DNA of 12,094 bases. Source: an uncultured Bacteroidota bacterium. Lineage in GTDB: Bacteria > Bacteroidota > Bacteroidia > 2-12-FULL-35-15. The notes beneath the pieces are model-generated. The model was not told where the DNA came from, ran no database searches, and was given only the letters and a program-made list of their open reading frames with translations. Both the position numbers and the translations under genes were made by a program. Position 1 is the first letter of the stretch; the number at the start of each line of letters is the position of its first letter. Location of the stretch: NCBI GenBank assembly GCA_903881065.1, contig CAIRRW010000185.1, positions 1 through 12,094 of the forward strand. The letters run 5' to 3'. Positions 7,470-12,094 of this stretch are shown here, one piece after another.

Positions 7470-7499
7470 CAAATATAGATAATTTTTGCTTTCCTGCAA
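7470..7499 (-). promoter_or_regulatory. Bacteroidota-type promoter of rpsT
   Basis: On the minus strand, TTG (7499-7497) is followed after 19 bases by TATATTTG (7477-7470), an exact match to the Bacteroidota TTG-N19-TAnnTTTG arrangement. Transcription would start near 7463-7466, giving a leader of about 45-50 bases before rpsT. Confidence 0.8.
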
Positions 7500-7604
7500 C
7501 ATTTCGATATTTATTTTTTACAAAGAGATTTATGTTCACAAAAGAAAAAATATTATTGTTTTTCATTATATTTGTCAAGTTTAATTGAAAAGCAGAATTC
7601 CTCT

Positions 7605-8846
7605 TTAAAAACCTTTCAGCGTCTTCCTTATAATAGAAACACACTCTATCAATTGTTCTTCATTAATAACAAGAGGCGGCGCAAAGCGAATAATATCGCC
7701 ATGTGTAGGCTTTGCAAGCAATCCGTTTTTCATTAATTCAAGACATACTTCCCAAGCCGAATTTCCATTGCGTTCGGTAATTACCATGGCGCAGAATAAA
7801 CCTTTGCCTCTCACAAGCTTCACCAATTCAGGGTATTCAGCCTGTATTGATTTTAATTCCTTTAATAATATCTTTCCTAATCGCTCCGAGTTCTCGGATA
7901 ATTGTTCGTCTCTTAATACCGAAAGAGCTGCTATACCTACTTTACATGCAATCGGATTTCCGCCATACGTACTTCCATGCTGACCCGGTTTTATGCAAAG
8001 CATAATATCATCATTCGCCAACACCGCAGAAACAGGGTATGTTCCGCCCGAAAGAGCTTTACCCAAAATTAAAATATCAGGATGAACATTTTCATGGTCA
8101 CAAGCCAATCGTTTACCGGTTCTGCCCAATCCCGATTGAATCTCATCGGCAATAAACAAAACATTGTGCTGTTTGCATAAATCAAAACACTTTTTCAAAT
8201 ATCCTTCATCCGGAACTACCACTCCAGCCTCACCTTGAATAGGTTCAATTAAAAAACCTGCAACATTTTTATTCTTTAATGCTTCAGCCAAAGCAGCAAC
8301 ATTATTAAATTCTACGGAAATAATTCCTGGAGCAAAAGGTCCAAAGTTATTTCTTGCATCAGGGTCATTACTCGCCGAAACAATGGCAATAGTGCGACCA
8401 TGAAAATTGTTTTTACAAACAATAATCATAGCTTCGTTTCCTGCAACACCTTTTACTTCATACGCCCACTTACGAGCCAGTTTCAATGCAGTCTCCACAC
8501 CTTCAGCACCGGTATTCATCGGCAATACCTTATCAAATCCAAAGTAATCAGTTATAAATTTTTCATACTCTCCCAGACAGTCATTATAAAAAGCACGTGA
8601 CGTAAGGGTCAATTTCTGCGCCTGTTCCACAAGGGCAGAAACAATCTTCGGGTGACAATGTCCCTGATTAACTGCACTATAAGCCGACAGGAAATCAAAA
8701 TATTGCTTTCCATTTACATCCCACACATACACGCCTTCGCCGCGTTCAAGCACCACCGGCAACGGATGATAATTATGCGCACCATATTTATTTTCCAGTT
8801 CTATTGCTCTATCCGCCGCAGCTTTTTCGCTCATAATAATTTCCAT
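7605..8846 (-). CDS. rocD: Ornithine aminotransferase (ornithine-oxo-acid transaminase)
   Basis: This PLP enzyme moves the delta-amino group of ornithine to 2-oxoglutarate, giving glutamate-semialdehyde and linking arginine and proline metabolism. It has 413 residues, normal for class-III aminotransferases. The RocD-specific opening GAHNYHPLPVVLERGEG is at 22-38. NTGAEGVETALKLARKW (111-127) is the cofactor-phosphate region, ADEIQSGLGRTG (233-244) holds the Asp that contacts the pyridine nitrogen, and the PLP lysine is K263 in LGKALSGG. ATG at 8846 is used here; a second ATG four codons later (8834) is equally possible because the protein then starts MSEKAAADRAIELE. I see no clear terminator after it; about 105 bases separate it from the rpsT promoter. 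Confidence 0.95.
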   Translation of the reverse strand: MEIIMSEKAAADRAIELENKYGAHNYHPLPVVLERGEGVYVWDVNGKQYFDFLSAYSAVNQGHCHPKIVSALVEQAQKLTLTSRAFYNDCLGEYEKFITDYFGFDKVLPMNTGAEGVETALKLARKWAYEVKGVAGNEAMIIVCKNNFHGRTIAIVSASNDPDARNNFGPFAPGIISVEFNNVAALAEALKNKNVAGFLIEPIQGEAGVVVPDEGYLKKCFDLCKQHNVLFIADEIQSGLGRTGKRLACDHENVHPDILILGKALSGGTYPVSAVLANDDIMLCIKPGQHGSTYGGNPIACKVGIAALSVLRDEQLSENSERLGKILLKELKSIQAEYPELVKLVRGKGLFCAMVITERNGNSAWEVCLELMKNGLLAKPTHGDIIRFAPPLVINEEQLIECVSIIRKTLKGF

Positions 8847-8865
8847 AAGTCTATAATTAAGATAA

Positions 8866-8873
8866 CAAAATTA
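8866..8873 (-). promoter_or_regulatory. Putative -7 box of the rocD promoter
   Basis: The minus strand reads TAATTTTG, an exact TAnnTTTG match, 19 bases upstream of the rocD ATG at 8846. No TTG is found at the expected -33 distance, so the call rests on the -7 box and its position. Confidence 0.4.
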
Positions 8874-8912
8874 AGCAAAATTTCCGAAGGCATCATCCCG
8901 AATCGACTAATA

Positions 8913-8947
8913 AATCTGCAATTTGCAATCTGTAATCTGGAATTACC
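8913..8947. repeat. Heptamer tandem repeat
   Basis: Five consecutive 7-base units can be read on the plus strand: AATCTGC, AATTTGC, AATCTGT, AATCTGG and a decayed AATTACC. The first four differ at only one or two positions. The array lies in the 320-base spacer between rocD and rlmD and is non-coding. Confidence 0.75.
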
Positions 8948-8956
8948 TGGGCATTT

Positions 8957-8978
8957 CCCCTGCTGAAAAGCGCAGGGG
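8957..8978. repeat. GC-rich hairpin in the rocD/rlmD spacer
   Basis: CCCCTGC (8957-8963) and GCAGGGG (8972-8978) form a perfect 7-bp stem with an 8-base loop. No T-run follows on either strand, so it is not a normal intrinsic terminator. It directly precedes a GTCGGGC motif and the longer inverted repeat, and may form the left part of a REP-like element. Confidence 0.6.
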
Positions 8979-9095
8979 TCGGGCTTTACGTTCCAATCTT
9001 TTTGCACCGCTTACCAGCCAATCCCGGTTATCGGAAAAGCAAAAAGGATTTCCACTGCAATCCCTAATGCGCGTAACCCGCAATGCAATACCCGC
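8979..9095. repeat. Interspersed-repeat-like element with long inverted arms
   Basis: The element starts with TCGGGCTTTACGTTCC, then AATCTTTTTGC (8995-9005). After 33 bases comes the near-complementary GCAAAAAGGATT (9039-9050, one extra G), followed by TCCACTGCAATCCCTAATGCG. From memory this matches the build of a short palindromic repeat often seen between genes in Bacteroidota genomes, with a conserved frame and a variable hairpin interior. I cannot count copies from one window. No transposase is present. Confidence 0.5.
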
Positions 9096-9100
9096 AAACT

Positions 9101-9124
9101 GTCATCCAGAGCTTGTTGAAGGAC
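9101..9124 (+). repeat. Short dispersed-repeat-like motif
   Basis: The sequence GTCATCCAGAGCTTGTTGAA followed by GGAC closely resembles a short motif (GTCATCCTGAGC, TTGTCGAAGGA) that recurs between genes of many bacteria. Here it has a few changes and sits about 45 bases before rlmD. Only a genome-wide search would show whether it is repeated in this organism. Confidence 0.35.
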
Positions 9125-9151
9125 AAAATCAAAATATCATAATACTTTACT

Positions 9152-9159
9152 TACTTTTG
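9152..9159 (+). promoter_or_regulatory. Putative -7 box of the rlmD promoter
   Basis: TACTTTTG is an exact TAnnTTTG match ending 7 bases before the rlmD ATG. Transcription would then start within a few bases of the start codon, giving a leaderless or nearly leaderless message. No TTG is present at the standard -33 distance. Confidence 0.45.
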
Positions 9160-9166
9160 CGGAACA

Positions 9167-10597
9167 ATGAGAAGCAATAAAAAGGTATTACCAATATTAG
9201 AAAACATAACCGTAATTGATGCCAGTTCAGACGGACAGGCAGTGGGAAGAATGGATGAAGTAGTTATATTCATTAAAGATGCAGTTCCGGGAGATGTAGT
9301 CGATGTGCAGGTTACACGCAAGAAAAACAAATTCAGAGAAGGCAAGGCAATCAAAATACATTCCTTTTCGGATAAACGAACAGACCCTGTTTGCAGCCAT
9401 TTCGGAACATGTGGAGGATGCAAATGGCAGAACATGAAGTATGAATCTCAATTGTTTTACAAGCAAAAGCAAGTTACAGATGCTCTTACACGGATTGCAA
9501 AAATTGAGTTGCCGGAGATTCAACAGATTATCCCTTCAGCAAAAACTTATCATTACAGAAACAAACTGGAATTTACATTCTCCAATAAAAAGTGGCTAAC
9601 AATCGAACAGGTAAATGATAAGAACATTTCTTTTGGCGAAGGCAAAGATGAAATAACCCGCAATGCATTGGGTTTTCACATCCCCGGCATGTTTGATAAA
9701 ATACTTGACATTGACACTTGTTATCTGCAGGAAGAACCTTCAAATGCAATTAGAAATGAAATAAGAAAGTATGCCCTGGAAAATAATCTTCCATTCTTTG
9801 ATTTGCGCGAACAGATAGGTTTGCTTCGCAACATCATTATCCGCAGCACTTCCACAGGCGAGTGGATGTTGATTGTTTCTTTTCATTACGATGATAAACC
9901 AATTATCGAAAACCTGCTGAATCATCTAGCCAATAAGTTCCCTCAGATAACATCCTTGCAATATGTAATCAATGCCAAGCGGAACGACACAATCAGCGAC
10001 CTTGACATCATTCTATTTAAAGGGAATGATAGTATCTATGAGAATATGGAGGGACTTAAATTCAAGATTGGTCCAAAGAGTTTTTATCAAACAAATTCAG
10101 AACAGGCATATCAATTATATAAAGTTACAAGAGATTTTGCAGCCATCAAAAGTACAGATGTGGTTTATGATTTATACACCGGAACTGGTACCATTGCTAA
10201 CTTTGTAGCCCATCAGGCAAAGAAGGTTGTAGGTGTTGAATATGTGCCTGCTGCAATAGAAGATGCAAAGATAAACTCGCAGATAAACAATATTACAAAT
10301 ACATCTTTTTATGCAGGAGATTTAAAAGATGTAATGGATAATGATTTTATTAATGCCAATGGCAAACCTGACATTATCATCACTGACCCGCCACGCGCAG
10401 GAATGCACGAAGATGTAACTAAAAAAATTCTGGAAATTGAACCCCGAAGAATTGTGTATGTAAGTTGTAATCCTGCCACTCAGGCTCGTGATTTACAATT
10501 ACTCGATACTAAATATAAAGTAATTAAAGTGCAACCGGTAGATATGTTTCCACAAACTCATCACGTAGAAAACGTTGTTTTACTCGAACTGAAATAG
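9167..10597 (+). CDS. rlmD: 23S rRNA (uracil-C5)-methyltransferase, RlmD/RumA family
   Basis: This SAM-dependent enzyme methylates C5 of a uridine in 23S rRNA (U1939 in E. coli numbering for RlmD). At 476 residues it has all parts of the RumA family. A TRAM RNA-binding domain spans about 5-65. The iron-sulfur cysteines are C76, C82, C85 and C185. FYQTN is at 306-310, the SAM-binding loop DLYTGTGT at 335-342, TDPPRAG at 406-412, the catalytic cysteine C434 in VSCNP, and HVENV with the probable general base E468. Gram-positive relatives (RlmCD) modify two sites, so the exact target in this phylum is uncertain. The gene is divergent from rocD across the repeat-rich spacer and convergent with ilvE, sharing a terminator with it. 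Confidence 0.93.
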   Translation: MRSNKKVLPILENITVIDASSDGQAVGRMDEVVIFIKDAVPGDVVDVQVTRKKNKFREGKAIKIHSFSDKRTDPVCSHFGTCGGCKWQNMKYESQLFYKQKQVTDALTRIAKIELPEIQQIIPSAKTYHYRNKLEFTFSNKKWLTIEQVNDKNISFGEGKDEITRNALGFHIPGMFDKILDIDTCYLQEEPSNAIRNEIRKYALENNLPFFDLREQIGLLRNIIIRSTSTGEWMLIVSFHYDDKPIIENLLNHLANKFPQITSLQYVINAKRNDTISDLDIILFKGNDSIYENMEGLKFKIGPKSFYQTNSEQAYQLYKVTRDFAAIKSTDVVYDLYTGTGTIANFVAHQAKKVVGVEYVPAAIEDAKINSQINNITNTSFYAGDLKDVMDNDFINANGKPDIIITDPPRAGMHEDVTKKILEIEPRRIVYVSCNPATQARDLQLLDTKYKVIKVQPVDMFPQTHHVENVVLLELK

Positions 10598-10614
10598 CTT
10601 GATTTAATCAAAAG

Positions 10615-10648
10615 AAAAGTCCGTTACAATTGATTGTAACGGACTTTT
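10615..10648. terminator. Bidirectional intrinsic terminator between rlmD and ilvE
   Basis: AAAAGTCCGTTACAAT and ATTGTAACGGACTTTT are perfect reverse complements of 16 bases separated by TG, so the folded form is a stem of about 15 bp with a 4-base loop. T-runs are present in both directions. It lies 18 bases after rlmD and 20 bases after the ilvE stop on the other strand. Confidence 0.93.
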
Positions 10649-10667
10649 TAGCTTTAAACTTTACAAC

Positions 10668-11738
10668 TTATATTTTATACATCCAGTTATGAATGTCTTC
10701 AGTTTTACCAGTTCTTATATTATCAAGTTCCTGAGAAACCCGATTAGAGAATATCCTTCCTTCAACAGGAGGCAGCTCATAATCTTTTCCTTCAAAGCCA
10801 ATCAAAGAAATATGTGCAATCGTCGCTGCAGTTCCCGTTCCGAAAGCTTCCTGAAGAGTTCCACGTTTATGAGCATCAATAACTTCATCAATACTGATCT
10901 TTCTTTCCTGTACTTTCATGCGCCAGTCGCGAGCCAATGTCAAAACACTGTCGCGTGTAATGCCTGCCAATATTGTATCTCCCAAAGGTGCAGTAATTAA
11001 TACATCATCAATTACAAACATCAGATTCATTGTTCCTGATTCTTCCAGGTAACGATGATTACGTGCATCTGTCCATATTATCTGATGATAACCGCGTTGC
11101 TGCGCCAATCGGGTAGGGTAGAGGGAACGACCATAATTTCCGGAAGCTTTTACATAACCTACTCCTCCTTCTACCGCACGAATGAAGTTGGTTTCTACAA
11201 GCACTTTTACAGGTTCGTTATAATACGCGCCACCCGGAGCAGTTATGATATAAAAACGATATTCATCTGAAGGCTTCACTCCAATATATTCATCGGTACC
11301 AATTAAGAAAGGGCGTATATAAAGGGAAGCACCGGGTGTTGTAGGTACCCATTGACTATCAAGTTTTACCAGTTGTTTTAATCCTTCCATAAATATTTCC
11401 TGAGGAATTGTGGGCATAGCCATTCTATCCGCTGAGATATTTATTCGTTTATAGTTTTCCAAAGGACGAAATAACTGTACCTCTCCTTTATCATTCTTGT
11501 AAGCTTTCATTCCTTCAAAGATAGATTGCCCGTAATGTAAGGCAGACGTAGCAGGGCTCATCATTACTTGCCCGTAAGGAACTATTCTGGAATCAGTCCA
11601 TTCGCCATCTTTAAAGTCCGAGACAAACATATGGTCGGCAAATATTTTACCGAAAGTCAGATTCTTAAAATCAATTTCTTTAATCCTTGATTGAGGTGTT
11701 TTTTGAACTTTCACTAGGGTCGAATCTGCTGTCAACAT
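10668..11738 (-). CDS. ilvE: Branched-chain amino acid aminotransferase
   Basis: This PLP enzyme performs the last step of leucine, isoleucine and valine synthesis (or the first step of their breakdown), with glutamate as partner. The 356-residue length and the sequence fit the group-II BCAT branch. SALHYGQSIFEGMKAY is at 65-80, LYIRPFLIGTDEYIG at 139-153, the PLP lysine is K197 in GYVKASGNYG, EESGTMNLMFV is at 232-242, and FGTGTAA (299-305) binds the cofactor phosphate. ATG at 11738 is used; about 25 extra N-terminal residues precede the conserved core, as is common in this branch. It is a single gene with a possible promoter 26 bases upstream and a shared terminator at its end. Confidence 0.95.
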   Translation of the reverse strand: MLTADSTLVKVQKTPQSRIKEIDFKNLTFGKIFADHMFVSDFKDGEWTDSRIVPYGQVMMSPATSALHYGQSIFEGMKAYKNDKGEVQLFRPLENYKRINISADRMAMPTIPQEIFMEGLKQLVKLDSQWVPTTPGASLYIRPFLIGTDEYIGVKPSDEYRFYIITAPGGAYYNEPVKVLVETNFIRAVEGGVGYVKASGNYGRSLYPTRLAQQRGYHQIIWTDARNHRYLEESGTMNLMFVIDDVLITAPLGDTILAGITRDSVLTLARDWRMKVQERKISIDEVIDAHKRGTLQEAFGTGTAATIAHISLIGFEGKDYELPPVEGRIFSNRVSQELDNIRTGKTEDIHNWMYKI

Positions 11739-11763
11739 ATGATATTAGTTAGTTATTATTTAG

Positions 11764-11794
11764 TAAAATTAGGTAATTTAATTAAGGTGAACAA
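11764..11794 (-). promoter_or_regulatory. Putative promoter of ilvE
   Basis: On the minus strand TTG (11794-11792) is followed after 20 bases by TAATTTTA (11771-11764), which matches TAnnTTTG at all but the last base. It lies 25 bases upstream of the ilvE start codon. No attenuator or leader peptide was seen in the short 5' region. Confidence 0.45.
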
Positions 11795-11825
11795 TGATTG
11801 TTGTCAATTTCGATGAATTATACGG

Positions 11826-12094
11826 TTAATTTGCGCCGTTACGCTTACGCATAAACCATTCGAAACTCATAAAGAATAGAAGCAAAAAGAAAATCCATTT
11901 TACATTTATCAAATCAGTAAGTTTCTTATCAGTATAAGAAACTGATTTAATATCTTCTCTTTTATTAAGGTCGGTAACTAATTTTTCCAACTGATTTGGA
12001 TACACCATTTCTCCGCCATGTTTCTTCGCAAGGCTATATAACATCTGATGATCAGCAACTGTATTAATTAATTCAACCTGTAAATCACTTACAC
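11826..12094 (-). CDS. C-terminal end of a larger membrane-anchored protein (5' part outside the window)
   Basis: The frame is open from the right edge to TAA at 11828-11826, with 88 visible residues. The ATG at 12044 is probably internal, because the frame continues upstream as VSDLQVELINTVADHQ. The visible part has a soluble stretch with AKKHGGEMVYPNQLEKL, then one hydrophobic segment WIFFLLLFFMSFEWF (about residues 66-80), and a short basic tail RKRNGAN. This ending (soluble domain, a KWIFF-like membrane segment, EWF-x-RKRNG) recalls large VWA-domain or amidotransferase-like inner-membrane proteins of Bacteroidota, but the defining domains are not in view. The family call is from memory and tentative; that this is the 3' end of a real gene is well supported. 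It ends 31 bases before the ilvE promoter region. Confidence 0.65.
   Translation of the reverse strand, partial: VSDLQVELINTVADHQMLYSLAKKHGGEMVYPNQLEKLVTDLNKREDIKSVSYTDKKLTDLINVKWIFFLLLFFMSFEWFMRKRNGAN

Noticed and set aside
7456..7644. 62-residue minus-strand frame between rocD and rpsT
   Set aside because: It overlaps the rocD 3' end and covers the rpsT promoter; the composition looks like translated AT-rich spacer.
8913..8947. Possible CRISPR array
   Set aside because: The repeat unit is 7 bases with no spacers and no cas genes are nearby.
8957..8978. Possible terminator
   Set aside because: Good stem but no T-run on either strand, and no gene ends next to it.
8652..9180. Plus-strand frames across the rocD start and the spacer
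   Set aside because: They are antisense to rocD or run through the repeat elements and show no protein-like features.

Overview
The window looks like a chromosomal segment of an AT-rich member of the Bacteroidota. Three things support this. Several genes are preceded by the phylum's characteristic -7 promoter box TAnnTTTG, in one case with a TTG 19 bases upstream. Ribosome-binding sites are not obvious. The housekeeping proteins (upp, radC, rpsT, rocD, rlmD, ilvE) read like Bacteroidota versions. I cannot place it below phylum from the sequence alone.

Left two thirds (1-7069), all on the minus strand: nine closely packed genes with gaps of 0 to 18 bases, so probably one transcription unit. 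In transcription order they are radC, a non-hydrolysing UDP-HexNAc 2-epimerase, a two-part polysaccharide deacetylase, an AAC(3)-fold N-acetyltransferase, a second deacetylase broken by an in-frame TGA, a FemAB/BioF2-like GNAT protein, upp, and a small membrane protein that starts at TTG and runs off the left edge. The five central genes are a small surface-glycan amino-sugar module. They supply, deacetylate and re-acylate amino sugars, but no glycosyltransferase, flippase or polymerase is present. They sit between two housekeeping genes (radC and upp).

Middle (7103-8846), minus strand: rpsT (ribosomal protein bS20), with the best promoter in the window upstream, a small hairpin in its leader and an intrinsic terminator downstream; then rocD (ornithine aminotransferase).

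Intergenic 8847-9166 (320 bases, no gene): a dense set of repeats between the divergent rocD and rlmD genes. It holds a heptamer tandem repeat, a 7-bp GC hairpin, a longer inverted repeat that looks like an interspersed Bacteroidota element, and a short motif resembling another dispersed repeat.

Right end (9167-12094): rlmD on the plus strand converges with ilvE on the minus strand at a perfect bidirectional terminator. The C-terminal end of a larger membrane protein enters from the right edge on the minus strand.

I found no strongly supported new defence or mobile system. The points most worth checking are the interrupted deacetylase (the only in-frame TGA, in a window where none of 12 visible genes ends in TGA), the glycan module inside the radC-upp unit, and the repeat-rich rocD/rlmD spacer.
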